NCBI GenBank assembly: GCA_015680685.1
Contig: MNCI01034224.1
Span: forward strand, 40,760 to 104,759
Direction: 5' to 3'
DNA from: Gnetum montanum
Taxonomy: Eukaryota; Streptophyta; Gnetopsida; Gnetales; Gnetaceae
Length of the DNA: 64,000 nt
Numbering within the stretch: the first letter of the stretch is position 1; every line of letters begins with the position of its first letter. This document shows positions 34,327 to 47,600 of the stretch, one piece after another. Position numbers and translations under genes: made by a program. The notes under the pieces are model-generated. The model did no database searches. It saw nothing but the letters and a program-made list of their open reading frames with translations, and was not told the origin of the DNA.

Positions 34327-36986
34327 ACATGGGTTTGACCACCATTCTCAACACATTGAAGCCTAAAAACCTTCTATGCTAAAATTGGAAATTGGAGGTT
34401 AACACATTGTAAAAAAACCAAGCATAAAGGAATCTAATCCCTGTAACAAAATTTATTATTTTGGGTAACCATGTTGGACTAGAGCCCATCCATGCTAGCC
34501 AGCATGGCTCTAGGAGGGATGGCACTTCCAAACACCAATTAGGCCTCAATTGAACTCTAGAATAATCATGTAAAGTCTAAAACCCTAGTAGAAGCCTCGA
34601 TGGTTTCCAAAACCCATGAAACCCAATAGGAAGCATCAAAAATCATTGGTTTTGAGTTTACCATGCTGGGATGCATCCCATCCATGCTAGCTAGTGTGGC
34701 TCTAGCATCAGTGATAGGGGTTTGACCATAACATGCAATAAAAGACCTCCAAAATTACATTTTTTAGCCTCTACATCTTCCCAAGGTTCCTAGTCATCCA
34801 AAAATGTCTGTAAAAATAGCCAAAGTTAGACAAAACCATACTCTAACCCTACATCCATTCTAGAGAAGACCCTAACCATGTTGGCCAGCATGGCTTCAAC
34901 GTTGTTAGATAGGGTTTGCTCATAGAATACCAAAAATAAACTCTAAATTAACATATCATGGCTTCAATGCCTTTCCAGAGTCTTCAATAACTAAAAATCA
35001 AGTAAAAATAAGTCAAATTTCATATCATCCCCCATGTCCATGATCAAGAAGCCCTCATCCATAAAAGCCAGTGTGGGTCCAATGTGGGTACCCTACAAAA
35101 ATTCAAAGAAAACCCATAAAAGCATCAAGTCAATCTTAAAATTCATCCATCTAATCATAAAACCTTTCTAGAGCCTCTAAAGACTACCAAAACTTAAGAA
35201 ACTAAGTCAAAATCATAAGAACCTATCATTCCTCCTTCATCCATGATGGGGCTACATAAGCTAGCATATCCTAAGGGAAGATGACCACAAAAACCATCAA
35301 AAAGCCTTCAAAATTGATAATTTTTAGACCAAATCTTGACCATAGACATCAACAACCCTGAAAATTTATGAACTTTGTTGATCTCATACTAGAACCTTCC
35401 TACAGCCAAAACCCAAGTGCACCCATGCTGAAGAAGGCTAGAGCCACACTGGCTAGTGTGGATCTAGTGTGGGTGGGTTTTCTTGAACAATTATACTTAT
35501 CCTACAACATACCAAACCATCTTAAATTCTACTTAGTAAGCCTATAACCTTAAGGCCTTAAAACCCATAATAATTTTACCTTGTTATTGTCATAAAAGCA
35601 TCATGCCTTATTCATCCACATTGGAGTCACTCCCAACCATGCTGGCTAGTGTAGCTCTAGTGTAGTTAAGGCCTAAGACCAGTTTTGCCAGTCTTACAAC
35701 ACTCTAAACAATCCAAAATTTGACTTGGGAAGTCCGTAACTCTATTGAAACCTTTTGGAACCATAAAAACCTAGAAATCAAGTCAAAAATGGTTTAAAAG
35801 ACTCATCATACCCCCTCATCCACACTAGGACTATGTTGGCTAGCATAGTCTAGGGGGGTAGACCATGACAAGACTCAAACAACCCTCAACATTTACAATT
35901 ACATGCCTAAACCCTAATCATGAATACTAGTGACCCTAGGAGGTCAAAAGCTTTGTTAATTAACCTCTAGAACTTACTAAAAACCCAAAAATCAAGTGTA
36001 ACTATGCTGAAGGATGCCAAAGCCATGCTAGCCAATGTGGCACCATTGTAGTTGGATTTCCAAAGAGGTTTTACTAGCATAACCTCCCACCAAATGGCCT
36101 CAAAACTTGACTATGGAAGTATACAACCTCAAAAAGCTTAACAAAGCTACAATTTAACCTTGTTTTAATCACAAAACACCACAGTTTGCTCATCCTTGCT
36201 AGGGCCACCCCTAGCTACATTGGCCATCATAGCTCTAGGGGGTAAGACATCAAAGCCCACTTTTGTTTGCATATTTTGGCTTTGAAGTCATCCATTCCAA
36301 CATTCATAACCCTGCACTACTATGTGAATTCAATAGAACACTAATTTCAATATTTGAATGCCATAAACTCAATTTTTTCCATGTACCCACACTACCCAAT
36401 GTAGTCCCAGCATGGATGGTAGGTCCAAGTTGCATTTATGTCTTCCAAATGATCAAATTAACACTAGAATTGACAAATCTACATGCATAGTTAACTGTGT
36501 TGACTATATAAACCATAGGGATCTCAAAACTAACCATTTTCAATCTATAAAACCTCATTTCCACTCTATGCATGCTAGGGCTCATCCCACCCATGCTGGC
36601 TAGTAGGGATCCAATGTGGGTGCCCAAAAAAACCTTAATTTTGACCTTAAATAGCCTTAAAACAACATCATTTAGTTCCCAAACTCATCTATTAATCTTG
36701 TAGCCTTCCACTATGGCCCACTATGACATAAAATTGGCAAAATGTAACCTTAATTGATCAACATTGACCATATTTTATTCCTCATTTGACCTTGTTTGGC
36801 CTCTATTTCATCCTATTTTTTTCACCTCTCTTGTAACATTAGTGGCCTTGTTTAAACCTTGTTGGACCATTAATTTAGTGTGTTTTTGGTTATCCATGCA
36901 TTATTACTAAAGTATTTTCCATTATTCTGGTATTATTTGATCATTTTACATAGGTTTCACTTAATGTGCTTATGGTTTATAAGCAG
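34327..36986. repeat. Element C spacer with CCATGCTAGCCAGCATGG palindromes
   Basis: No gene seen. Dispersed palindromic phrases recur (34490 to 34507 CCATGCTAGCCAGCATGG; also near 34680, 34880, 35640, 36005 and 36590), usually followed by CTCTAG. A weak TAAAATTGGCA element lies near 36735, just before pol2. This is the counterpart of B 10484 to 14480 and D 48182 to 51045. The gag-pro and antisense gene expected to its left are absent. Confidence 0.6.
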
Positions 36987-39420
36987 GATTGGAGTATGAA
37001 AACTTGGAATTAAATCAGTTTACCATTGAACCTATGTGGACCTCATAGTGATGTTGAATGATTTATTGATCTCAATCACTTAAATCTTGAGTCTCATAGC
37101 TTCGTCAACCACATAGCCACAATATAGAAACCTATTGAATGGCCTGAAAATCTAGTTTAAACCATTGACCTTGAGGCTGGTGAAATTAGCATGGATTCTC
37201 TAGTTGAGGTTCCTATCACAACATATAGTGGTGAGGAGAAAATAGTCAAATTAATTTTCTCACTAGAACCTCAGTAGGTTTAAGACATCACCAAGCTCCT
37301 CCAAGACAACATTAAGGTCTTTTCTTAGTCATATGAAGATATGTCAAGTCTTGACCCACACTTGGTACAACATAACATCATACTCAACCCTAGTATCAAA
37401 CTAGTTAAGCAAAAAGTTTGTAAGATTAGACTAGATTTAGCTCTAGTAGTTTGTGTTACTAGATCACAAAGCTATATCAGGTTGGTTTCATTTGAGCTAT
37501 CAATTACATGGAATGGCTATCCAACATAGTGTTGCTACTTGAGAAAAATAAGAGTATGCAAATTTGTATTAATTTCTAAAACCTAAATAAGACAACCATC
37601 AAGGATGATTTTCCTTTACCTAGTATTAACCAACTTATTGATACTATGACAAGGCATGCCTTATTATCCTTCATGGATGGGTTCTCAAGATACAACCAAG
37701 TTAGGATTAACCCATAACATCAACTTTGTACAACCTTCATGAGCCCTTGAGGAACCTTTTGTTACATCATGATGTCCTTTGGTCTAAAGAATACAGGAGT
37801 CACTTATCAACAAGCCATGACATATATCTTTAGTGATTTTATGCTAGGATTAATTAATGATTATGTGAATGATATAGTTGTTAAATCCAAAATGGCCCAT
37901 GACCATTCACATGATCTTAACCTTGTGTTGAAATGATATCTCAAGTATGAACTTAGGCTTAACCCCAAGAAGTATTTCTTTAGTGTCAAAACTGGTAAGA
38001 TGCTCAACTTTTTAGTATCTAAAGAAGGGATACATGCTAACCCTAACAAGGTTAAGGCCATATCCATCTTGGAAGCACCAACCAATCTTAAGGATCTTTG
38101 GGAACTTTAAGGTAGATTACAATTTATTCATAGGTTTATTTCCAAGCTTACAAATAAGTTACAACCCATGCAATAATTTCTTAAGAAAGGAGTTCACTAT
38201 GGGTGGATATCTTAATGCCAAAAAACCTTTGAAAACCTTAAGCAAGAATTGGCACAATTACTCACAATTTTTCTACCCCAAAATGATAAACCTTTCTACA
38301 TCAACGTTGTTATCTATGATGTGTCCATTGCCTCTCTACTCTATCAAAAATGAGATGATGGGATAGAGTTGCCAGTAAACTACCTAAGCCATGCATTGAT
38401 TGCTTATGAGACTTGATACATCAAAGTGGAGAAGTATTGTATAGTCCTAGTGTTCTCATTGAAGAAGTGGCAACATTACCTCTTTAGAAGCTAGGTTAAT
38501 GTCATTTGCAAGGATAAAGTGCTTAGGACCATAATGATGAATATCTATGAAAGTAGCCATATAGCCCATTAGAAATCCATTACAACCAAATTTGACATTC
38601 ATTAGGTCTCTTAGGAATCAACCAAGGGCCAAGCAATAGTCATACAACTTACTATTTCACCAATAGAAGACCATGCAACCATAGGCCCTAAATTCCCTGA
38701 CAAGCATGCCAACATTGTTATTGAAGTACCTGAGGACTATGAGGTAATTATGCACTTTGAGATAATAGACCATAATTTAGTAGCTAGGAAACTAAATCCC
38801 TTTGTCAAGATCTAGGTATCAAGAATTTCTTTTCATCATAGTACTACCCTCAAGTTAGTGGACAAGCTAAAGCTAGCAATAAGGCCATCATAAACTTGTT
38901 GAAAAATATGCTTAATAATAGCAAATGCAAGTGGCATGAGCAACTTGTTCATGTACTTTGGTCCTACAAAAAAAACCTATGAAACTACAACTAGTGTAAC
39001 CTCATATAGCTTAGTTTATGGTTCTAAAGCTATTTTGCCTCTTGAATTGATGGCTCCATTACTTATATTGGTATTATCAAACTTCAGCAACAATAAGTAG
39101 AATAAGGAGTTTTCTAATGTTAACCTAGATTTGGTGGAAGAGCAGTAGGTACAGATGCTTAGTCACATCAAGTTGTACCAAGAGAGGTAGAAATAATAGT
39201 TTCATCATGACCTAAAAAATAGAAGATAAAGGATGAAGACCTGGTCCTCAAGGCTATCCATGAGCATGTGGACATGTCCTTAGGTAACTGGGAAGGATCT
39301 TTTGTGATAGTCAAGGCCTATGGAAATGAAGCATTTAGAATAGTGGACATGGATGAAAATGAATTGCCCAATTCAATCAACCATTCCTATTTGAAACCTT
39401 ATTACATCTTATGGGTAAAA
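36987..39420 (+). pseudogene. Element C pol2 with internal deletion
   Basis: Begins after TATGGTTTATAAGCAG and GATTGGAGTATG, a splice-acceptor-like site shared with D and B. RT motifs: DDFPLPSINQLIDT near 37600, ALLSFMDGFSRYNQVRINP, FCYIMMSFGLKNTG, and NDYVNDIVVKSK near 37870 (YVND instead of YVDD). Then LRLNPKKYFFSVKTG, the connection domain and RNase H (LLYQK, DDGIELPVNYLSHALIAYET). Near 38760 the archaeal-type RNase H starts (VIMHFE) but jumps straight to the integrase catalytic region (DHNLVARKL, B's DNRPQFSSQE). By comparison with B about 1 kb is lost, including the integrase zinc region. The C-terminal part (SLVYGSKAILPLELMAPLL) runs to about 39420. Many stops. Confidence 0.85.
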
Positions 39421-39560
39421 GCCAATATTTAACACATACAGCCTTTACATCAAATGACAAGCGAGCTTGCATGACCTTTTTCTATATCTTCCTTTGTTCA
39501 GAAAAATAAATGAACTATAAATCTTGGTAATGATAGTAACCATGATGACCTGGTTTACTA

Positions 39561-39640
39561 GTGGTATTTTGTATTCTTTATCGATGTCGCTCAAGTCAAT
39601 CCTCTTAACATGAATAAAGAGGATCCAATGAAACACCACC
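39561..39640 (+). promoter_or_regulatory. Polypurine tract hairpin of element C
   Basis: Plus-sense copy of the structure described in A. The outer arm GTGGTATTTT (39561 to 39570) faces GAAACACCAC (39630 to 39639); the inner arm TCTTTATCGATGT (39575 to 39587) faces ACATGAATAAAGA (39608 to 39620). The polypurine tract AATAAAGAGGATCCAA runs to 39628. Relative to A and D one G-C pair of the inner stem is an A-T pair here. Confidence 0.75.
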
Positions 39641-40240
39641 AAGAAAATGCATGTTGCAAATTTTTTAGCATTATAACTTTCACCCCATAAAACTTGAGGC
39701 TGGAATTTCATTATAAAATGTGAAGATTATAATCCATGAGATACAATTTCAAATACTTTAAATTTCAAGCTAAAGAATGCCTCTTAAGTTGTTATAGCCT
39801 CACTTTCTAACTGAAAAAAGTCTGACCATGTCTATATTTGGGCCTAGGAAGGTTAAATGCCTTTTGAACTATCAAAATTGGCATTTTCATGGGTTTTATG
39901 GAGGGTATGACCCTTACTACGTTGGAAGCATCCACTCCTAATGTTGGGGGATTTTACTTTCATTTTCCCAACTATTGTCAGCATAGTCAACATAAAGCTA
40001 ACATTTCCACATGAAGGCTAACATTAGAGTGATGCAGGTTTCCATTTTCACTAAATTATAGTGTTGCTTCCACAACTCCAACATTACTACTAGAAAGCCA
40101 CCATGGGTGAGAGAAGCCAGGGTGGATGAAAAATCCATTTACTATTTTTGATAAAAGGAATATTTTGGTGCCTTGGGTGTATCAAAGCATATCACAAATA
40201 GTAGCTATGCTATAATCAAACACCTTCAACACTTGCAGGN
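39629..40240 (+). repeat. Element C 3' LTR (partial)
   Basis: Starts TGAAACACCACCAAG directly after the PPT. It aligns with the E LTR (53099 on) and the D LTR, sharing TATAAAATGTGAAG, ATAATCCATGAGA and AAATTGGCATTTTCATGG. It is recognisable to about 40240, where an N occurs in the sequence; the following bases look like the antisense gene of another copy, so the end is a truncation or an assembly join. Confidence 0.65.
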
Positions 40241-40249
40241 CCATTGTGT

Positions 40250-43130
40250 GACAAAAGTCCTTCACACACCTTACACCCTAGGACCAACACTACAAATCTA
40301 TGAGAGGAACTAGCAAGATTTTTTAGTTTAGGAGTTGGGGAGTATGTGGATAGTGCATATGACTACCTACTTCAATAGGCCTCAAAGTCCACCAAGGAAA
40401 ACCCCTTATGCATCTTGGTAATATCTGTACATATTTTGAACTTTGTTTATTTACAATATTCTTTGATGTCTACTCCACCCCATTTAAGTTGGATCTTCTC
40501 CTCTACATGATCTAAAATAATCATAATGAAGATAGACTCACGTATGGAATCTACAATCCAACATAGATATCCCATTAGCCTCTTACACAATAGAAAATCC
40601 AAGGCCATAAAAGGTTTAAAAACTTACTAGAAGTAGCCCATTAGCCTATCACAAAGTAGATAATCTAAGGCCATGTAAATGATGAGTAGCCACACCTATG
40701 TGGAACATGTTGAAATACTGTGGAGTATATCTACCAAAGTCTTCATGAAGTTGGTCAAGCATTTCCAATCTCATAACCTCACCTAGCATAAATATCTCCA
40801 AGGCTGTATGGGCTAAAAACAAAGTTTAGTTATTCTTCACCAATCCTCCACTATGCACCTTGTCCCTACAAAAAGGAATCATGAAAATAATTAGAAAAAA
40901 TAAATTTGATGCAACAAAAACAAAAAAAAAATTTAACTTAAGATGGAGCTTATGCTTATAAGAGGTAGAAAGTCCTAGGAGGATTTTGAAATAAAATTTT
41001 TATCTAATGACCTATCATTAAGGTATTATTAAAATTGTATCCTAAGTACTTTCTCATCTCTTAAATCTATGATAATTTTCACATCGTTGGATGAATAAAC
41101 CATCATTCTATTTGATCTTTGATCAAGTATCAGGATCATCAATCATGAACCTCATCATATAGTTTGAAAATCCTGGTAAGAGGATCTTCATGATCATGGT
41201 TATAACATCCATAACTAGGTGTGAGCACATGATCACACCATAGTTTTTGAGAAATTACATCAGGAACTCTGTTACCCTAGGTCTAAACTAGAACAAGCTA
41301 TGATGATCAAATGCTTAGGTTGGGGTTCAAAGTATTTTGTGTAACCATCCCCATGTAACAAAAGATTCCCATCAACTAAACAATGATCAAGATGAATTTC
41401 AACAATGATCTACACAAAATCAAACCACATGATCATAGTCATAAGAAACCATAAAAGCCTTAAAGGAAAATTTAATAAAATTCAAGCAAAGTAACCCCTA
41501 CAATGTTAGCATTGATATGAAAAATTGCAAAAATACCTATATAATAGCTAACTTCACAAACTCCAACTCTAACATGAATCAAAGTTTGGCCTATTGAAAT
41601 TTTAAAAAATAGTTAACATGAAAGCAAAATAGTATAAAAATTGATAAATAGTTTACATACAATGTTTAAAATAGACATTACAATAAATAGTTGGCATGAA
41701 ACCAAGCCTCAGCAAGACTAGCAGGAAAAAATTGATAGTGTTGAATTCTTATGTATGAAAATATACAGGAAAATAATGATAACACTATCTAAATATCCCA
41801 TACACTAGGAATAATGAAGATGCAAGAAAGAGAAATGGTGAAAAACATAACTTTTCTTGGATTTTAAAGCCCATACACTAACATTTAAACCTACAAAAAA
41901 ATCCCAAAACATACAATATGCTGACCTAATAGCATTAAAAGGTGTCATACATAGACCAAAGTATTAGGAAAAAATTTCACAGTAGCCAACCCAAACTTAG
42001 GATGCCCAACGTTGTCAATTTAGGCTAGAGAAGCCTTAAAACTCAATATCAAAAAATTGCAATTAATCAACACAGATCTCATGGCTAGGGAAAATCTCCA
42101 AAACATGTTGAAAATAGGCCTAGGGAAACCAAATTCTAACATTAATACTATGCCAACAACTCTAAAAAATTTAGATCCTAGCCTAGGATTACATAGAATT
42201 TTCATTGAAAACCCTAGTTTACAGTGAAATGAATGTAGTAAAACCTTTACAAAAACTTCATAAAAAATTCCAAAAATTCTAAAATTCATCTAGGATCCAT
42301 CAACATTGTAATAGAAATCGCCAAGAATATGGGGCACTACTCATAGATGATCAAAAAATGTGAATGCTACTAGTTTTTCATTAGAAAAACTACAAAACAA
42401 GCCAAAAATGTTGTACAATAGGTTGGTAGAAAATCCATAAAAATTTTGAAAAATTTATAAAAACTTTGATTTCACCTCCAACACAACTAGAAGACCTCAT
42501 AAAATAATCCTATGTAGCTCAAAACCAAACTTTACATTTCACAAATGCAAGAAAAAATGCCAAAGTTCAACTAAAATTAGTAAAACTTATGCCTAGAAAT
42601 GCTATGAATGGGCTCAAATAAAATTAAAATCCCTATTGAAATAGGTCCTAAAACCCACATTTCATTTCAATCATAAACATAGCAGCTTAACCTCTAATCC
42701 AATGTAGATAGAATGAAAAATGTAAAATGGATCTATCCTACAGAAAGGAAAAAGTTCCCAAATTTTACCAAAAAATAGAAAAAATGGTGGGAGATGGCTA
42801 TGTGGTAGTTCTCAAAGAAGATCCTTTGCCTCTAGTAGGATCTAGAAGCCTAAAAACTATTTGAAATGCATCCTATATCTAATCCAATATCAAATATCAG
42901 TGTGTAAGGTCACCGTGTGGGGATCTAGTAAGCTAAAACCCAACCCAAACTTACCTATGTACAATCTAGAGTGATCAAACAAGCCTTACACCAACCCTAC
43001 ACAACTCAAATATGGTGAAACTAGGTCCAACCAACTCCAAACTTCATAACTCTTCACAAGCTATGGATCTAGATCCCACATGTTGTGATCATAGCCCAAA
43101 CTACCTACATGCTATGAGAATAGTCCCTGT
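40250..43130 (-). pseudogene. Element F fragment: antisense gene exons 2 and 3 plus upstream intron
   Basis: Another copy of the unknown antisense gene, on the minus strand, so its parent element is plus sense. Exon 2 about 41340 to 40952 (RVTEFLM, FLKNYGVIMCSHLVMDVITM, MRFMIDDPDT, ending FQNPPRTFYLL). Exon 3 starts at 40865 after TTTTTGTAG (HTALEIFMLGEVMRLEMLDQ, FGRYTPQYF). Exon 3 has an internal 66-bp tandem duplication (units starting at 40571 and 40637). Sequence from 41340 to 43130 is A/T-rich and, by position and texture, intron 1 and upstream DNA; exon 1 was not identified. TGA and TAG stops break it. The left part, 40250 to 40560, holds nothing recognised. Confidence 0.65.
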
Positions 43131-43139
43131 AAGCTAAAA

Positions 43140-43623
43140 ATTTAGTACTTTAGCCTTTTTAAGTGTTTAACCAACAAAAATCCTTTTTTCAAGTAGTTTA
43201 CAACTAGCTTGCATGATTTTTTTTCCTGTTTTAATTATTTTTATTAAATTTTTATTTATTCTTTAACTTTACATAAGATTTTTCCTTCTTTTTACAAGAT
43301 TTTTACCTATTTTAGCAATTTATGGCCTTTTTATTAGATTTTTGTCCATTTTAGTAGTTTATAGCATTTGTTTCTAAATTTTAACTTATCTTGATAACTA
43401 TTAGCTTATTTTTGGTAATTTTTGCCTTATTTTAACCATAAAATCAACTAAAAAATAAATATTTCTATTTTCAACCAATTTCAACCCAAAAAGTTCAAGT
43501 ATGTGACATTGTAGCTCATGGCCTATAAACCTCACATTTTATAATGAAATTTCAAACTCAAACTTAAGGGTGAAGGTTACAATGCCAAAGGGTTATATCA
43601 AGAATTTTCTTGGTGGTGTTTCA
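43140..43623 (-). repeat. Element D 3' LTR (partial)
   Basis: Read on the minus strand it starts at 43623 with TGAAACACCACCAAGAAAA and follows the C LTR (CCTTCACCC, TTTCATTATAAAATGTGAGG, CATGAGCTACAATGTCACA). Homology is clear for about 200 bases. The remainder to about 43140 is A/T-rich and its end is uncertain. Confidence 0.6.
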
Positions 43624-43690
43624 TTGGTCCCTCTTTGTTGATTTTTTTAGGATTGACTTGATAGACATCGACAAAGAATACAAAACACCA
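43612..43690 (-). promoter_or_regulatory. Polypurine tract hairpin of element D
   Basis: Minus-sense tract TCAACAAAGAGGGACCAA ends at 43624, next to the LTR. The outer arm GGTGGTGTTT (43612 to 43621) faces AAAACACC (43682 to 43689); the inner arm TCTTTGTTGA faces TCGACAAAGA. Same design as in A and C. Confidence 0.75.
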
Positions 43691-44699
43691 TTATAGGTCC
43701 ATCACCAACATTTCCTCTCTACACTTGATTCTATAGTGTTGAACCATGTCAAAGAGTGTTTGTGATGATGAGATAAGGTTATGGTAAGGCTATATTTGAT
43801 CACAAGGGAGTGGTCATAGGGTTAATAATAAGTTCCAAATGTTGACATCATGGTTATAGTATAGTAGTGATACTTTGGCTAATTGATGTGGCCTTTGCAC
43901 TTTGTACTTCAAAGTGTTGGTTACTCAGTAATGCTTTTGAGGAACCAACACCTCACTCCAAGGTTTCTTTGGAAATTAGGCTTCTCCCTCTGTGTGTTTG
44001 AAGCTGTCAATTTATTTTTTATGCTTCATTAGCCTTTTGAGTTCTTGGCAATTTGCTTCCTCTTTTTTTTTCAAGATGAAACCTTCATTCAATTTCATTA
44101 TCAAGGTCAAGTTTGGTTTGGTGTTCCTATTGATTGAGATGTGCTACTTCCAATAGACTTAATGGTGGAGCATGACAAAGGAAACATCACATGTCCATAA
44201 TTCATAAGTGTCAAATGTAGGTCATCATTGTTGTTCAAGGCAAGGAAGGTTATAATTATGTTACAAGGTTGGGTTCAAGTAGGGATAATGGTAATGATGT
44301 AAAAAAGCACTCTTGGCATAATGGGAAAAGATCACTAAATCCTATGCATCAAGCTCATGTGATGACCTGTTGCTGTGATGCATTGTACCTTCACAATGAC
44401 TTCCTAACTTCATCCTACAATCATAACTCCAAGAAGACAAGAAAATAAGACAAAGAAAACATGTTGCTACAATACAATCCATAGGGCCATATGAGACAAC
44501 CAACAAACTAGGTCATAATAAGTCATCAATGTTATAGCATAGAGGGATCTATGCAATGTGCATTAGATTTACAAAGTTTTGTAGTTCATTCATTATACCA
44601 AATTGAGAGAGATTAAAAGAGATAAGTGGAGATTATACAAGCTCATTTACTATAGTTTGTAAATTGATGTCAACTATTGGTTTGTACCTATAAAGAAGA
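43691..44699 (-). other. Element D 3' untranslated region
   Basis: About 1 kb between the PPT hairpin and the integrase end. No ORF of note and no conserved motif; the clear repeat array seen in A at this place is not recognisable here. Confidence 0.45.
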
Positions 44700-47600
44700 T
44701 TATGTTAGATGTAATAAGGATTTATAGGAATGATTGATCAAATTGGCCAATTTACTTTCATCTATGTCTGCCACTCTAAAGGATCCATTATCATAGGCCT
44801 TGATAATCAAGAAAGATCCCTCCCAGTTGGTTGAGAATTTTTCTGCATGCTCACAAGCATCCTTGACGACTAGGTCTCCTTCTTTGATCTTTTGTTTGTT
44901 CAAGTTATGAAAATGTTATTGCTTCTACCTCTCTTGGTATATTAGATGTGAGCAAGCATTTGTATTTACTGCTCTTCCACCAAATTGAGGTCAATGATAC
45001 GCAACTCCTTCTTTTTCTCATCATTGATGAGGTTTGATAGAGCCACTTTGAGCAATGGAACCTACAATTTAGGAGGAAAATAGCTTTAAATCCATAAACC
45101 AGGCTATATGGGTTTAGACTAGTTGTATTTTGATAGGTAGTTCTATAGGCCCTAAGTGTGTGGACGAGCCACTCATGCCACTTGCATCTGGTATTATTAA
45201 GCATCTTTTTAAGGAATTTTATGATGATCTTATTGCCAGCTTCATTTTTTCCATTGGCTTGAGGGTAATAAGATAAAAAAAGAATGCTTAATGCCTAAGT
45301 ATTCACAAAAGGCTTACATTTCTTGACTACTAAATTGTGGTTCATTATCTATAACTCTGATCAAAGGTATGCCAAAATGAGCTACTATGTTATCTAGTAT
45401 GAATCTACAAACTTATTAAGACATTGTTTTCCTTAGGGGAATAGCTTTAACCCACTTTGTAAAGTATTTGGTTGTAGTGATAATGAAGCTATGCCCTTTG
45501 AAAGACTTAGGTGTTATAGATCCAATAATGTCAAGTCCTCACCATTGAAATGGCCAAGTTATTTAAGTAGTGTGTAACTCAATTGGTGGCACATGTATTA
45601 GGTTGTTATGTCATTAACAAGTATCACAAGTCTTAACCATCTACACGTGGTCACTTTCCATATAAGGCCAATAATACTCTAATCATTTGATCTTGGCAAC
45701 CATGGCTCTAGGTCCTATATGTCCCACACACACGCCTTCATGAACTTGCTTAAGGATTGTGTGGGCTTCGATTTTTCCCAAGCACACTAATAATATGCCA
45801 TTATAGGATCATTAACATAGTGTGTTATCATCTATAATGATATACTATTTTGATCTTTTATGTACAATGTCCTTTTGAGAAATAGTTAGGTCCTATGAAG
45901 ACTCACCATGCATTAGGTAAAACTTGATATTATCATACCACTCCTTTTGATGAGTGGCATTGGCAGAGGCTATGGAGTCACCTTCAGTGTTCTGCGTAAT
46001 GGTAATAGCATAGTTCATGGTTAATGAAGGCAACCTAATAAACACCACACTTAGGGCTAAGGATGTAATGGCATTGGCTAACATGTTCTCAGTTTGGGAT
46101 ATATGTTAAATACCAACATCTATAAATTATTGCATTAGTCTCTTACCTAGGTCACAATAGGGTTGCAAATGTTTGGCTTCACATGTATAAAAATTGGTCA
46201 CTTAGTTAACCATGAGTTGTGAATCACCTTTTATAATTAAGTGTTTGATTCCTTGGTCAAAAGCTACCATCATTCTTCTAATTAATCCTTCATACTCTAC
46301 CATATTGTTGGTACATGGAAATTGAAAATGGTAAGTGAATGGTTGGATCTCATTGGAAGGTGATGTTATGATGGTAGTTGCACTTTTCCCATGGGCATTT
46401 GAAGCTCCATCAAATTGCATAATTTTCTCATTTCCCTTGGCTACTTCATTAACAATGTTAACATGTTCATCAGGGAATTCAGGGTCGATGGCTACATGGT
46501 CTACTACTAGGGAAATGGTAAATTATATGGCTACAGCTTGACCTTTTGTTGAAGCCTAGGATATGTAATGAAGGTCAAACTCGGGTGTTATGGCTTTCCA
46601 ATTGGCAATACGACTACTTTCATAGATATTGGTCATTATGGCTCTAAGCATATTATCCTTGCAAATGACATTGATTTGGCTCCTCAAGAGGTAGCATCTC
46701 CACTTTTTCAATGAGAAGACCATGGCTAGACAATAGTTCTTCACTTTAGTATATCAAGTTTTATAGGCAATTAATGTATGGCTTAGGTAGTATATGGGAA
46801 ACTTGGCTCCATCATCTCATTTCTAATAGAGTAGAGAGGTAATAGACATGTTAGAGATAGTAACGTAGATGTAAAAAGGTTTATCCTTTTGTGGTGGATA
46901 AATCATGAGTAGTTGTGCCAACTCTTGCTTAAGATTTTCAAATGCTTCTTAGCATTAAGCTATCCACTCATAGCAAACTCCTTTCTTAAGCAAGTGTTGC
47001 ATGGGTTGTAATTTATCTATAATCTTGGCAATGAACCTATGGATAAATTGTAATCTACCTTGTAGTCTCTAAATCTCCTTAAGGTTATTTGGTGCTACTA
47101 AGTTGGATATTGCCTTAACATTATTAGGATCAATAGGTATTCCTGCTTCAGATACTATAAAGCCAAGAATCTTACCACTTTCGACATCAAAGACATACTT
47201 CTTGGGGTTAAGCCTAAGCTCATATTTGAGACATCATTCCAACATAAGGTCAATGTCATGCACATGGTCATTGGCCATTTTGGATTTCATAACTACATTG
47301 TCCATGTAGTCATTAAGCAATCCTAGCATATAATCACTAGAGATATACATCATGGCTCATTGATAAATTGTGCTTACATTATTTAGATCAAACAACATCA
47401 TGGTGATAAAAAAGGTTCCCCCAAGGGTCATGAAGGTCATACAAAGTTGATGCTCTTGGTTAATCCTGACTTGGTTGTATCTCAAGAAACCATCCATGAA
47501 GGATAATAAGGCATGTCTAGCTGTAGTATCGATAAGTTGGTCAATACTAAGCAAAGGAAAGTCATCTTTGATAGTTGCCTTATGTAAGTCTTAGAAATCA

